Below are positions 15,806 to 25,018 of a stretch of 64,000 nt of DNA, in pieces. Source of the DNA: a bacterium D16-76 (GTDB lineage: Bacteria > Bacillota > Clostridia > Oscillospirales > Acutalibacteraceae); contig QZEE01000003.1 in NCBI GenBank assembly GCA_009917445.1, positions 115,320 to 179,319 of the forward strand, written 5' to 3'. Both the position numbers and the translations under genes were made by a program. Position 1 is the first letter of the stretch. The number at the start of each line of letters is the position of its first letter. Below the pieces are notes generated by a model, which saw nothing but the letters and a program-made list of their open reading frames with translations, was not told where the DNA came from and did not search any database.

Positions 15806-17167
15806 ATGAAACAAGAGTGGCTTTACCGGATTTTTGTGGGGCTGTTTTTTGCGGTCTTACTGGCCCCGGCTGTGGGCACCCTGCTGCTGGGGCCCAGCGG
15901 GGCGGTTGCCAATGAAACGATTGTACCCCTGCCCCGGGCGCAGACGCCCCAGGGCGGGGTGAATTGGGCGTACCTTTCGGACGCGGGGGACTGGTTTGAA
16001 AAGCATTTTGCCTTCCGCAAGGAGCTGATTACGGGGGATTCGCTGTGGAAGGCGAAGCTTTTGGGGACATCGGCCCAAAGCAAGGTGGCCCTGGGGCGGG
16101 GGGAATGGCTGTTTTACGCGGAGACTGTGGACGATTACACGGGCGCGGACAACATCACCCCTAGGCAGGCCTGGTGCGCGGCGCGGTCTATGGGGCTGGT
16201 GCGGGACTGGGTAGAGGGGGAAGGGGCGCGGTTTGTGTGTACGGTCGCGCCCAACAAGCTTTCGCTGTACCCGGAGAAGTTTGCGGGCAGCCTAGAACGG
16301 GCGGGGGAAACGGCGGCAGACCGGTTCGCCCGGGCTTTGGCCGAAGAGGGCGTGGCTTATGCGGATTTGTTCGAGGCGCTGGGCGGGGCCGGGGAGGTGC
16401 TTTACCATGAGATGGACTCCCACTGGACGAATAAGGGGGCGGCTTTGGGGCACGATACCATTTTGGCGGCGCTGGGGGTCGAAGGGGCGGTTGCCAGCTA
16501 CAAGCCCGGGTCTTACCAGGACACCCATGAAGGGGACCTGCACACCATGCTGTACCCGGCTTCCGGGCGGCTTGACAGCCAGTTTGTGTTTGAGGAGCCT
16601 TTGCAGTTTACTTATGACGCGCCTATACGGGGGGCGGATGACATCAACATCTATACAACCGGCACGGGGGTGTCTAACGGGAGCCTGCTTATGTTCCGGG
16701 ATTCTTTTGGCAACGCTTTGCACCCCCTGATGGCGGAGAGCTTTGGCCATGCCCATTTTACCCGGGCCACGCCTTATGATTTGACAAAGGCGGGGGAATG
16801 GGGCTGCGTGGTGCTGGAAATTGTGGAGCGCAATGTGGCGAGGCTGGCGGAGGGCGCTTACCTGATGCCTGCGCCGGAGATGGAATTGAGCGGGGAATGG
16901 CCGGACGGCGGCGGGCTGGTTTTGGCGCTGCGCCAGGTGGAGCCCAACATGCCGGGGTATGGGCGCGTTACCGGCACGCTGCCGGGTGGGTGCGATGTGG
17001 ATTCGCCGATTTACCTGGAAGCGGGCGGGGCGTTTTATGAGGCCTTCCCTACGGCGGGGGAGGCCGACGGGTTTAGCGCCATGCTGCCGGAGGGGGCTGT
17101 GCTGGAAGGCGTGCTGTACTGGAAGGACGGCGGGGCCCTGCGGCAAGCGGTGGAATGGGCAGATTAA
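15806..17167 (+). CDS. DHHW/AlgX-like cell-surface O-acetyltransferase partner
   Basis: A 453-residue protein with an N-terminal membrane anchor or signal (about 7-30) and an extracellular SGNH-like domain. Family features are the NWAYLSDAGDWFEKHFAFR segment, the WLFYAETVDDYTGAD segment after GRGEW, the DSHWTNKGA catalytic-type block (Asp and His) near residue 200, and MFRDSFGNALHPLMAESF near 300 with the Ser nucleophile. It is presumably the acceptor-side transferase for acetyl groups delivered by the MBOAT protein upstream. About 110 C-terminal residues form a beta-rich domain. The stop overlaps the ribosome binding site of the next gene. Confidence 0.88.
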   Translation: MKQEWLYRIFVGLFFAVLLAPAVGTLLLGPSGAVANETIVPLPRAQTPQGGVNWAYLSDAGDWFEKHFAFRKELITGDSLWKAKLLGTSAQSKVALGRGEWLFYAETVDDYTGADNITPRQAWCAARSMGLVRDWVEGEGARFVCTVAPNKLSLYPEKFAGSLERAGETAADRFARALAEEGVAYADLFEALGGAGEVLYHEMDSHWTNKGAALGHDTILAALGVEGAVASYKPGSYQDTHEGDLHTMLYPASGRLDSQFVFEEPLQFTYDAPIRGADDINIYTTGTGVSNGSLLMFRDSFGNALHPLMAESFGHAHFTRATPYDLTKAGEWGCVVLEIVERNVARLAEGAYLMPAPEMELSGEWPDGGGLVLALRQVEPNMPGYGRVTGTLPGGCDVDSPIYLEAGGAFYEAFPTAGEADGFSAMLPEGAVLEGVLYWKDGGALRQAVEWAD

Positions 17168-17176
17168 GGAGGAAAG

Positions 17177-17863
17177 ATGGACAAGGTGGAAATGCGGGCG
17201 ATTGGGCACATACGCAGCCAGTTCCCTACGAAATTCGGCATACCCAGGCAGAGCGGGCTGGTGGGGGCTTTGCGGGCCCAGGTGGTCTTGGAGCCGGAGT
17301 TCCGGGTGGCGGAGGCTTTCCGGGGGTTGGAGGGGTTTTCCCATTTGTGGCTGGTGTGGGTGTTTTCGGAAAGCCGGCGGGAGGGGTGGTCGCCTACGGT
17401 GCGGCCCCCGCGGCTGGGGGGCAACCGGCGGGTGGGGGTGTTTGCCAGCCGGTCGCCGTTTCGGCCCAACCCCATCGGGCTTTCCTGCGTGACGCTGGAA
17501 AGGGTGGACCTGGATACGCCGGACGGGCCGGTGCTGACGGTGGGCGGGGCCGATCTGCTGGACGGCACGCCGGTTTTGGACATAAAGCCTTATGTGCCCA
17601 TGGCTGACTGCCAGGTGGGGGCGGTGGGGGGATTTTCTGACGAGCACCGGGGGGACGGGGTGCGGGTGGAGTTCCCTCTGGAACTGCTGGAAAAGGTGCC
17701 TGTGGGGCTGCGGGAGGCTTTGCTGGGCATACTGGGGGGCGATCCCCGGCCTGCTTACCACCGGGATCCGGGGCGGGTGTATGGGATGCCTTTTGGGGGG
17801 ATAGAGGTAAAGTTTACCGTGGCTGGAGACGTCCTGACGGTAAGGGGGGTTGAAAAGGTTTGA
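17177..17863 (+). CDS. trmO: TrmO: tRNA (t6A37) N6-methyltransferase
   Basis: Methylates N6-threonylcarbamoyladenosine at position 37 of tRNA, using SAM. The 228 residues start with the family opening AIGHIRSQFPTKFGIPRQSG, then FSHLWLVWVFSES, RVGVFASRSPFRPNPIGLS (SAM-binding beta-barrel core) and DGTPVLDIKPYVPMAD. A C-terminal extension of about 70 residues fits TrmO. AAGGAGG overlaps the preceding stop, so it is transcribed with the acetylation genes, though no functional tie is obvious. Confidence 0.92.
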   Translation: MDKVEMRAIGHIRSQFPTKFGIPRQSGLVGALRAQVVLEPEFRVAEAFRGLEGFSHLWLVWVFSESRREGWSPTVRPPRLGGNRRVGVFASRSPFRPNPIGLSCVTLERVDLDTPDGPVLTVGGADLLDGTPVLDIKPYVPMADCQVGAVGGFSDEHRGDGVRVEFPLELLEKVPVGLREALLGILGGDPRPAYHRDPGRVYGMPFGGIEVKFTVAGDVLTVRGVEKV

Positions 17864-17977
17864 GCGGCCCTGGTGGGGGCGGTTTTTGTAGGGGAGAATA
17901 AAAAATTAGGAAGGATGGCGCCGGGCACAAGGGGTGGGTTTTATGGCCTTTGTGTCCGACGTTTTGTGGTGGTCAAG

Positions 17978-18526
17978 ATGCGGTATGAGGAACAGATGGT
18001 TTTAAAGGATGGGCGGGTTTGTACTCTGCGCAACGCCGAAGAACGGGACGGGGCGGAAGTGCACAGGAGCTTTAACCTGACCCACGGGGAGACGGATTTT
18101 TTGCTGTCATACCCGGATGAAAACAGCTTTGACGTGGAACAGGAACGGCGGTTTTTGGCGGAAAAGGCGGAAGACCCCCGGGAAGCGGAGCTGTGCGCTT
18201 GGATAGACGGGCGGCTGGTTGGTACGGCGGGCATAGAGGCGGTGGGGAAGAAGGACAAGGTGAAGCGGCGGGCTGTGCTGGGCGTCAGCGTGGAAAAGGC
18301 GTACTGGGGCCTGGGGGTGGGCCGGGCGCTGGTGCTGGCCTGCATACGGTGCGCGGAGCTTGCGGGGTATGCCCAGCTGGAGCTGGAGGTGGTGGCGGAA
18401 AACACCCGGGCTGTGGCCCTTTATGAGAGCGTGGGGTTTTTGGAATTTGGCCGGAACCCCAGAGGGTTTTACTCGCGCAGGGCCGGGTGGCAGGAAGTGG
18501 TGCTGATGCGGCTGGAATTGGCGTGA
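17978..18526 (+). CDS. GNAT-family N-acetyltransferase
   Basis: Transfers acetyl from acetyl-CoA to an unknown amine. The 182 residues include the acetyl-CoA loop VEKAYWGLGVGRALVLA (motif A) and ELEVVAENTRAVALYESVGF (motif B), ending with the typical FYSRRAG segment. The start is unclear: the frame is open back to 17873, and an ATG at 17915 has GGAAGG too close. I take the ATG at 17978, where the conserved region begins. About 240 bases without a gene follow, containing the glgB promoter. Confidence 0.78.
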   Translation: MRYEEQMVLKDGRVCTLRNAEERDGAEVHRSFNLTHGETDFLLSYPDENSFDVEQERRFLAEKAEDPREAELCAWIDGRLVGTAGIEAVGKKDKVKRRAVLGVSVEKAYWGLGVGRALVLACIRCAELAGYAQLELEVVAENTRAVALYESVGFLEFGRNPRGFYSRRAGWQEVVLMRLELA

Positions 18527-18701
18527 GGGGATGGGCGGTTTTTATCTTGGGCGGGGGAATCGGGAGGATGTGACAAGCTGCGTGGGGCAGGCTGTGGTAT
18601 GATTTAGGCGATTTCACCCATAGGGCCAGGGGTTTATTGGGAAATGAGACAAAGATTTAGGAAAGATGCTGGGATTTTTCCATCAATTTACTAAAAACTA
18701 C

Positions 18702-18729
18702 TTGCATTTTTCCTAAAATATGATATGAT
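18702..18729 (+). promoter_or_regulatory. Promoter of the glgBCD(A) glycogen cluster
   Basis: TTGCAT (18702-18707) and TATGAT (18724-18729) with a 16-base spacer in an AT-rich stretch, 44 bases before glgB. A second weaker candidate, TATGAT at 18598-18603 with an extended -10 TGG, lies upstream. Confidence 0.6.
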
Positions 18730-18772
18730 AGTAACAAAGAACCCGGCAGCGCCGGATGAAGGAGTATGCACT

Positions 18773-20779
18773 ATGGATCGTGAAAAGGCTGTACCCCCGA
18801 AAAAACCGGGGAAGCAGGAAGAAAACCTCCCCCTCTACTTATTCCGGGGCGGGAAAAACCGCCGGGCCTATGAGTATATGGGCCTGCATAAGACTGTGAA
18901 AAACGGCAAGCCCTGCATGGTGGCCCGGGTTTGGGCCCCTAACGCCAAGGCGGTCTCTTTGGTGGGCAATTTCTGCAACTGGGATTATGCCAAATACCCT
19001 TTGGAGCGCCTGGACGATGGGGTGTGGGAAGGGTATACGGATTTTGAGTTTGCCCCGTATGAGTTATATAAATTTTACATTAAGACCGCGGACGGGGAGG
19101 ATACTTATAAGGCCGACCCGTATGCCAAGCACTGTGAGACCCGGCCCGGGACGGCTTCCCGATGGTATGACCTCAGCGGGTTTGCTTGGCACGACAAGGC
19201 CTGGTATGACCAGAAGCAGCGGCATCCCCACTATAACCAGCCGGTGAATATTTATGAGGTGCATGCGGGATCCTGGCGGAAGTATGCGGACGGCAGCGTG
19301 TTTTCTTATGAAAAGCTGGGGGATGAGCTGATCCCTTATGTGCGGGATATGGGCTTTACGCATATTGAGTTTATGCCTTTGACCGAGTACCCTTATGATG
19401 GGTCTTGGGGGTACCAGGTGATGGGGTACTTTGCCCCTACGTCCCGGTACGGCACGCCCCATGATTTTATGCGTTTTGTGGACCGCTGCCATGAGGCGGG
19501 CATTGGCGTTATTATGGACTGGGTGCCGGGGCACTTCCCCCGGGACGCGGCGGGGCTGGCCAAGTTTGACGGCACACCCTGTTATGAATACGCCGACCCC
19601 CGGAAGGGCGAGCACAAGGAGTGGGGCACGCTGGTCTTTGACTATGGGCGGCCGGAGGTGCTCAGCTTTTTGATCTCCAACGCGGTGTTCTGGCTGAAGG
19701 AGTACCATATTGATGGGCTGCGGGTGGACGCGGTGGCGTCTATGCTGTATTTGGATTACAACCGCCGGGATGGGGAGTGGGTGCCCAATAAGGACGGCGG
19801 CAAGGAAAATCTGGAAGCCATCGCCTTTTTGCAGGCGCTTAACGAGGCGGTGTTTGCCGAGGTGCCGGACCCCATGATGATTGCGGAAGAGTCTACTTCT
19901 TGGCCTATGGTGTCGAAGCCCACGTATTTGGGGGGCCTGGGCTTTAACTACAAGTGGAACATGGGCTGGATGAACGATATGCTGCGGTATATGTCTATGG
20001 ACCCGCTGTTTAGGAGCGGGAACCATAATTCGCTTACTTTCTCGTTCTTCTATGCGTTTTCGGAGAATTTTGTGCTGCCTATCTCCCATGACGAGGTGGT
20101 GTATGGGAAGGGGTCCTTAATCAACAAAATGCCTGGGGACGATGGGCAGAAGGCCGCGGGGATGCGCTGCTTTGTCAGCTATATGATGGCCCACCCGGGG
20201 AAGAAGCTGCAGTTTATGGGCACGGAATTTGCCCAGAAGAACGAATGGAATTTTGAGAAGGAATTGGAATGGGGCCTGCTGCAATATAAGGAGCACCAGG
20301 ATGCCCAGAGGTTCTTTAAGGCGGTGAACCACTTCTATTTGAGCCGGCCGGAGCTGTGGGAGATCGATTTCTCCTGGGAGGGCTTTGAATGGATCAGCAA
20401 CGACGACTACCAGCAGAGCGTGATTGCTTTCCGCCGCAAGGCAAAGGACGGGAAAGAGCTGGTGGCGGTGTGCAACTTTGTGCCTGTGCAGCGGGAGGGC
20501 TATTGCATCGGCGTACCCTTTAGGGGCGTGTGGAGCGAGGTGTTCTCTTCGGACAGCCAGGAGTTTGGCGGCGGGGGTGTGACCAATGGGAAGAGGATTA
20601 AGACCATTGACGAGCCCATGCACGGCTGCGAGCAGAGCGTGAGCCTGACGCTGCCGGGGAACTCGGTGTTCTTCTTGGAGTGCGTGGAGAAGATACCGAA
20701 GAAGGAGAAGGCCCAGAAGCTGCCGATCCCTAAAAAGGCGGAAGGGAAGGCGGCCCCAAAGCCGAAAGCGGCCAGCTGA
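18773..20779 (+). CDS. glgB: 1,4-alpha-glucan branching enzyme
   Basis: Introduces alpha-1,6 branches into glycogen (GH13). The 668 residues have an N-terminal CBM48 domain (about 45-140; VWAPNAKAVSLVGNFCNW), then the barrel with EVHAGSWR, GLRVDAVASMLYLDY (nucleophile Asp319), MIAEEST (acid/base Glu372) and ISHDEVVYGKGSL, and a C-terminal beta domain. The last 30 residues are a Lys/Pro/Ala tail with no clear role. ATG 18773 follows AAGGAG; an in-frame ATG at 18725 falls in the promoter. First gene of the glycogen cluster. Confidence 0.96.
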   Translation: MDREKAVPPKKPGKQEENLPLYLFRGGKNRRAYEYMGLHKTVKNGKPCMVARVWAPNAKAVSLVGNFCNWDYAKYPLERLDDGVWEGYTDFEFAPYELYKFYIKTADGEDTYKADPYAKHCETRPGTASRWYDLSGFAWHDKAWYDQKQRHPHYNQPVNIYEVHAGSWRKYADGSVFSYEKLGDELIPYVRDMGFTHIEFMPLTEYPYDGSWGYQVMGYFAPTSRYGTPHDFMRFVDRCHEAGIGVIMDWVPGHFPRDAAGLAKFDGTPCYEYADPRKGEHKEWGTLVFDYGRPEVLSFLISNAVFWLKEYHIDGLRVDAVASMLYLDYNRRDGEWVPNKDGGKENLEAIAFLQALNEAVFAEVPDPMMIAEESTSWPMVSKPTYLGGLGFNYKWNMGWMNDMLRYMSMDPLFRSGNHNSLTFSFFYAFSENFVLPISHDEVVYGKGSLINKMPGDDGQKAAGMRCFVSYMMAHPGKKLQFMGTEFAQKNEWNFEKELEWGLLQYKEHQDAQRFFKAVNHFYLSRPELWEIDFSWEGFEWISNDDYQQSVIAFRRKAKDGKELVAVCNFVPVQREGYCIGVPFRGVWSEVFSSDSQEFGGGGVTNGKRIKTIDEPMHGCEQSVSLTLPGNSVFFLECVEKIPKKEKAQKLPIPKKAEGKAAPKPKAAS

Positions 20780-20882
20780 CGGGTTTCGGGAGGAAAGGTA
20801 GGAAAAGCGGATGTTTTACCACTAAAACGCGCTTTTTATGATAAGGACAGCTAATAGAAATTTGATTTAGGAGGACAAAGAA

Positions 20883-22094
20883 ATGTTACCCAAACAAGAG
20901 GTCGTGGCCATGCTGCTTGCAGGCGGCCAGGGCAGCCGGCTGGGGGTGCTGACAAAGGATATTGCCAAGCCAGCCGTGCCCTTTGGGGGGAAATACCGCA
21001 TTATCGACTTCCCTCTGTCAAACTGTGTCAATTCCGGTATTGAGACGGTGGGCGTGCTCACCCAGTACCAGCCCTTGGAGCTTAACGAATACATCGGCAG
21101 CGGCCAGCCCTGGGATTTGGACAGCATGAATGCCGGCGTGCATGTGCTTTCCCCCTATGAGAAGCGGAAGAAAACCGACTGGTATAAGGGCACGGCCAAT
21201 GCCATTACCCAGAACATCCCCTTTATTGAGCGGTATAACCCCGACTATGTGGTGGTGCTTTCCGGCGACCATATCTATAAGATGGACTACTCGAAGATGA
21301 TTTCCTTCCACAAGGAGAAGGGCGCGGCGGTGACCATTGCGGTGCAGCCGGTGCCTATGGAGGAGGCCAGCCGTTTCGGTATTTTGAACACCAATGAGGA
21401 CGACTCCATCTATGAGTTTGACGAGAAGCCCAAGAAGCCTAAGAGCGACCTGGCCAATATGGGCATTTACGTGTTCACTTGGGATAAGCTGCGCCGGTAT
21501 TTGCTGGCCGACGACGAGGACCCCAAGAGCTCGAACGACTTTGGCAAGAACGTGCTGCCGGCCATGCTGAACGCGGGGGAGAAGATGTTTGCCTACCGGT
21601 TCGAGGGCTATTGGAAGGACGTGGGGACCATTGACAGCCTGTGGGAGTCTAACATGGACCTGCTGGACCCCAACGTGCCGCTGGATTTGAGCGACTCGGA
21701 CTGGCGGATTTATTCCCGCAACCCGGTCATGCCCCCCCACTATGTGGCTAAGGGCGCCCATGTGCAGAATTCCCTGATTGCGGAGGGGTGCAATGTGTAC
21801 GGGCAGCTGGAATTCTCGGTGCTGTTTGCCGGGGTGTATGTGGCCCCGGGCGCGGTGGTGACGGATTCCATCGTCATGCCGGGCGCGCGCATTGAGGAAG
21901 GGGCCCATGTGCAGTACGCTATTGTGGCGGAAAACGCGGTGATCGGGGCCAACTCGGTAGTGGGCAAGCGGCCCGAGGACGTGGAGAATAAAGACGAATG
22001 GGGCGTGGCTGTGGTAGGCCCCGGGTGCAACCTGGCCCCCGGCACGGTGGTGCCCCCCAAAGCTATGATCGATGCTGAGGAGGTGGAGAAATAA
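20883..22094 (+). CDS. glgC: Glucose-1-phosphate adenylyltransferase, catalytic subunit
   Basis: Makes ADP-glucose from glucose-1-phosphate and ATP, the committed step of glycogen synthesis. The 403 residues have the nucleotide-binding [16 protein letters not shown] (9-24), the [15 protein letters not shown] block, [10 protein letters not shown] for glucose phosphate and a C-terminal left-handed beta-helix (about 290-400) used for allosteric control. AGGAGG precedes the ATG. The stop overlaps the ATG of glgD by one base, pointing to coupled translation of the two subunits. Confidence 0.97.
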   Translation: MLPKQEVVAMLLAGGQGSRLGVLTKDIAKPAVPFGGKYRIIDFPLSNCVNSGIETVGVLTQYQPLELNEYIGSGQPWDLDSMNAGVHVLSPYEKRKKTDWYKGTANAITQNIPFIERYNPDYVVVLSGDHIYKMDYSKMISFHKEKGAAVTIAVQPVPMEEASRFGILNTNEDDSIYEFDEKPKKPKSDLANMGIYVFTWDKLRRYLLADDEDPKSSNDFGKNVLPAMLNAGEKMFAYRFEGYWKDVGTIDSLWESNMDLLDPNVPLDLSDSDWRIYSRNPVMPPHYVAKGAHVQNSLIAEGCNVYGQLEFSVLFAGVYVAPGAVVTDSIVMPGARIEEGAHVQYAIVAENAVIGANSVVGKRPEDVENKDEWGVAVVGPGCNLAPGTVVPPKAMIDAEEVEK

Positions 22095-23206
22095 TGCGCG
22101 GCAATGAAGTGATCGGTATCCTTTTTGCGTATGTGCATGAGGAACGTGTGCGGGAGCTGACCCAGAACCGGGTCATGGCTTCCATACCCTATGGCGGGCG
22201 GTATAGGATGGTGGACTTCCCCTTGTCCAACATGGTAAACTCCGGTATGAACAAGGTGGGCGTTATTACCCAGGAAAACTACCAGTCTTTGATGGACCAT
22301 CTGGGCTCGGGCAAATCCTGGAACCTTTCCCGTAAGAACGAGGGCTTGTATTTGCTGCCGCCTTTTGGCGCGGATATCCGTCGAACGGACGGGAAGATCG
22401 AGTCTTTAGCTTCGATCATGCGGTTTTTGCAGAACTCCCATGAGGAATATGTGCTGTTGTCGGACTGCGACACGGTGATGAATATTGATTACCGAGATGT
22501 GTTTAAGTTCCATACGGATAAGCAGGCGGACATTACGGTGATCTACCGCCACGGCATGTCGCCGGACACGGACAAAAACGTGGTGTACACGGTAGACCCC
22601 GAGGGCGTTGTGCGGGATATGGTCATTAAGCGGGGCAGCGATGCAGACTGTAATTATGCGGTGGGCATGCGGCTGATGAAGCGCAGCCTGCTTATTGAGC
22701 TGGTGACGGACTGCATGAGCCGGAACCTGCCGGATTTTGACCGGGATTTGATGCAGCGCAATTTGGGCGATCTGCGCATTTGCGGCTATGAATATACGGG
22801 CGCGGCTTATACGATCACCTCTTTCAGCAGCTATTTCAACGCCAACATGGCGCTGATGGACCCCAAGGTGCGCAATTCGCTGTTTGTACCGGACCATCCG
22901 ATTTACACTAAGGTGCGCGACGAGATGCCGGCCCGGTATGGTTTGGGCTCTTCGGCCAGCAACTCGATTATTGCGGACGGGTGCATTATTGACGGCGAAG
23001 TGGAGAACTGCATTTTGTTCAGGGGCGTTACGGTGAAGAAGGGCGCGAAGCTGCGCAACTGTGTTATTATGCAGAATTGCGTCATTGGCGAGAATACCAA
23101 GCTGGACTATGTAGTGGCTGACAAGAACGTGGTGTTTGCGGACAACCGCACTATGGCTGGCTATCAGACTTATCCGGTTTACGTAGCAAAGGGCGGGCAG
23201 GTATAA
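22094..23206 (+). CDS. glgD: GlgD, regulatory-type ADP-glucose pyrophosphorylase paralogue
   Basis: The second subunit of the hetero-oligomeric ADP-glucose pyrophosphorylase found in clostridia and bacilli. The 370 residues keep the fold (SIPYGGRYRMVDFPLSNMVNSG, then a beta-helix C terminus ending YPVYVAKGGQV) but the GGQGSRL nucleotide loop of GlgC is replaced by a sequence around FAYVHEERVRELT, so catalysis is unlikely. It overlaps glgC by one base. A hairpin repeat follows within about 10 bases of the stop. Confidence 0.95.
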   Translation: MRGNEVIGILFAYVHEERVRELTQNRVMASIPYGGRYRMVDFPLSNMVNSGMNKVGVITQENYQSLMDHLGSGKSWNLSRKNEGLYLLPPFGADIRRTDGKIESLASIMRFLQNSHEEYVLLSDCDTVMNIDYRDVFKFHTDKQADITVIYRHGMSPDTDKNVVYTVDPEGVVRDMVIKRGSDADCNYAVGMRLMKRSLLIELVTDCMSRNLPDFDRDLMQRNLGDLRICGYEYTGAAYTITSFSSYFNANMALMDPKVRNSLFVPDHPIYTKVRDEMPARYGLGSSASNSIIADGCIIDGEVENCILFRGVTVKKGAKLRNCVIMQNCVIGENTKLDYVVADKNVVFADNRTMAGYQTYPVYVAKGGQV

Positions 23207-23209
23207 GGC

Positions 23210-23285
23210 TGGCTGCCTCCGGCGGGTAAAGGGACTTTTTGGAAAAAGTCCCTTTACAATCCTCAAAAACTTTTGCCCGCTGCCG
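23210..23285 (+). repeat. Dispersed hairpin element, copy 6 (GCCTCCGGCGG type)
   Basis: GCCTCCGGCGG (about 23217-23227), then a perfect 15-base-pair hairpin GTAAAGGGACTTTTT/AAAAAGTCCCTTTAC (23226-23257), then CCTCAAAAACTTTT. The same order of parts is found after smc (48960) and after valS on the other strand (59050). It lies just behind the glgD stop. Confidence 0.8.
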
Positions 23286-23380
23286 GCGTATCAAGGGGCG
23301 CGGCCTTTTGGGCCCGGTACCCTTACGCGGGGCGGGGGGTTGTATTGATGTAAGAAAATGAGAAAGGGAGTTTTCTAATT

Positions 23381-24808
23381 ATGAAGGTTCTGTTTTGCGC
23401 CAGCGAAGCCCTTCCTTTTGCTGCCACAGGCGGTTTGGCAGATGTTGCCGGGTCGCTGCCCCAGGCGCTGCGGGCACGGCTGATTGGGTGCCGTGTGGTG
23501 ATGCCGCTGTATGACACCATCCCCCAGGAGATGCGGGATAAGATGAAATTTATTACCAGCATCAGCGTGCCGGTGGCTTGGCGGCGGCAGTATTGCGGCA
23601 TTTTTGAGGCTAAGATCAACAATGTTATTTATTATTTGATTGACAACCAGTATTATTTTAAGCGCAACGGGCTTTATGGGCATTTTGACGATGCGGAGAG
23701 GTTCGCGTTTTTCTCCCGGGCGATTTTGGAAATGCTGCCCTATGTGGACTTTAAGCCGGACGTGATACATGCCAACGATTGGCAGACCGCGCTGGTGCCG
23801 GTGTATTACCGGTTGTTCTATGCGAACAACGAGTGGTATGCGGGGATCCGGACGCTGTTTACCATCCACAACATCCAGTATCAGGGCCAGTATGGCAAGG
23901 AGATTTTGGAGGATGTGTTCGGCATACCCAATTATGAGAGCCAGCTTTTGGAGTTTAACAAGGACGTCAACTTGATGAAAGGGGCTATTGAGTGCTCGAA
24001 CTGGGTATCGACAGTGAGCCCCAGCTACGCCCAGGAGATTTTGGACCCCTGGTTCTCCCACAAGCTGGACCCCATCCTGCGGGAGAGGTCTTGGAAGCTG
24101 TCGGGTATATTAAACGGCATTGACACCGTAAACTATGACCCGGAGACGGATGAGGCGCTGTTTGCCAATTACAGCCAGAAGGACAAAAAGAACAAGGCTG
24201 TCAACAAAGAAAAGCTGCAGGAGCGGCTGTGCATTACGGTAGACCCGGACGCGCCGCTGATCGGCATGGTCACCAGGCTGGTGTCCCATAAAGGGCTGGA
24301 CTTGGTGAAGGATGCGGTGGACAATGTCATGCAGTATTCCAACGCGCAGATTGTGGTATTGGGCAGCGGCGATTTGGAATATGAAAATTACTTTAAGTGG
24401 ATGCAGGAGAAATACCCTGGGCGGTTTGTGCTGTGCCTGGGCTATGTGCCGGAGCTGGCCCGGAAAATCTATGGGGCTTCGGACATCTTCCTGATGCCCA
24501 GCAAGAGCGAGCCTTGCGGGCTTTCCCAAATGATCGCGCTGCGGTATGGCTCTATACCGGTGGTGCGGGAAACCGGCGGGCTGAAGGACTCCATTACCGA
24601 CAGCGGCGATGGGGAAGGCAATGGCTTTACCTTTATGACCTATAACGCGGGGGATATGCTCAATTCGCTGCACCGGGCCATTTATGCTTACAACTCGGAT
24701 AAAGAGGGGTGGGGCGTGCTGGTAGACCGGGCCATGGGCTGTGACAACAGCTGGGGCAAGTCGGCGGGCGAGTACATCCGGCTGTATAAAGAGATTTTGA
24801 AAAACTAA
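23381..24808 (+). CDS. glgA: Glycogen synthase (ADP-glucose)
   Basis: Elongates alpha-1,4-glucan from ADP-glucose (GT5, GT-B fold). The 475 residues begin KVLFCASEALPFAATGGLAD (donor loop with TGGLADV), include HANDWQTALVPVYY and TIHNIQYQG in the N-terminal half, and MPSKSEPCGLSQMIALRYG with the catalytic Glu in the C-terminal half. AAAGGGAG lies before the ATG. It follows glgD after a hairpin repeat and ends with a strong terminator, closing the cluster. Confidence 0.96.
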   Translation: MKVLFCASEALPFAATGGLADVAGSLPQALRARLIGCRVVMPLYDTIPQEMRDKMKFITSISVPVAWRRQYCGIFEAKINNVIYYLIDNQYYFKRNGLYGHFDDAERFAFFSRAILEMLPYVDFKPDVIHANDWQTALVPVYYRLFYANNEWYAGIRTLFTIHNIQYQGQYGKEILEDVFGIPNYESQLLEFNKDVNLMKGAIECSNWVSTVSPSYAQEILDPWFSHKLDPILRERSWKLSGILNGIDTVNYDPETDEALFANYSQKDKKNKAVNKEKLQERLCITVDPDAPLIGMVTRLVSHKGLDLVKDAVDNVMQYSNAQIVVLGSGDLEYENYFKWMQEKYPGRFVLCLGYVPELARKIYGASDIFLMPSKSEPCGLSQMIALRYGSIPVVRETGGLKDSITDSGDGEGNGFTFMTYNAGDMLNSLHRAIYAYNSDKEGWGVLVDRAMGCDNSWGKSAGEYIRLYKEILKN

Positions 24809-24834
24809 CTAAGCGTATACCGTACCCCCTTTTT

Positions 24835-24876
24835 GTGCCGGGAAGACTGTAACGGTCTTCCCGGCACCCATTTTTC
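24835..24876 (+). terminator. Terminator of the glycogen cluster
   Basis: GTGCCGGGAAGAC (24835-24847), loop TGTAACG, GTCTTCCCGGCAC (24855-24867), then CCATTTTTC. Perfect 13-base-pair stem. Confidence 0.92.
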
Positions 24877-24929
24877 TTGCTTGGGGGAGGAAAAAATGGT
24901 ATAATCAAACTAACGTTACAGGGGACAAA

Positions 24930-25003
24930 ATTCGCGGTCAAGGGGCGTTTGGCCCCTTGCGGGGTGCAGGGGCAGGGCCCCTGCCCGCCGGAGGCAAAGA
25001 CGT
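24930..25003 (-). repeat. Dispersed hairpin element, copy 7
   Basis: Read on the minus strand: GCCTCCGGCGG, hairpin GCAGGGG/CCCCTGC, then ACCCC and a second hairpin AAGGGGC/GCCCCTT. The + strand words CGCGGTCAAGGGGCGT and GGCCCCTTG are shared with copy 8 near 34.35 kb. It lies directly ahead of addB in antisense orientation. Confidence 0.72.
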
Positions 25004-25018
25004 GGGAAGGAGCAGAAC

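Noticed and set aside
17873..17977. Upstream extension of the GNAT protein to 17873
   Set aside because: The added 35 residues have no family resemblance and the early starts lack a properly spaced binding site.
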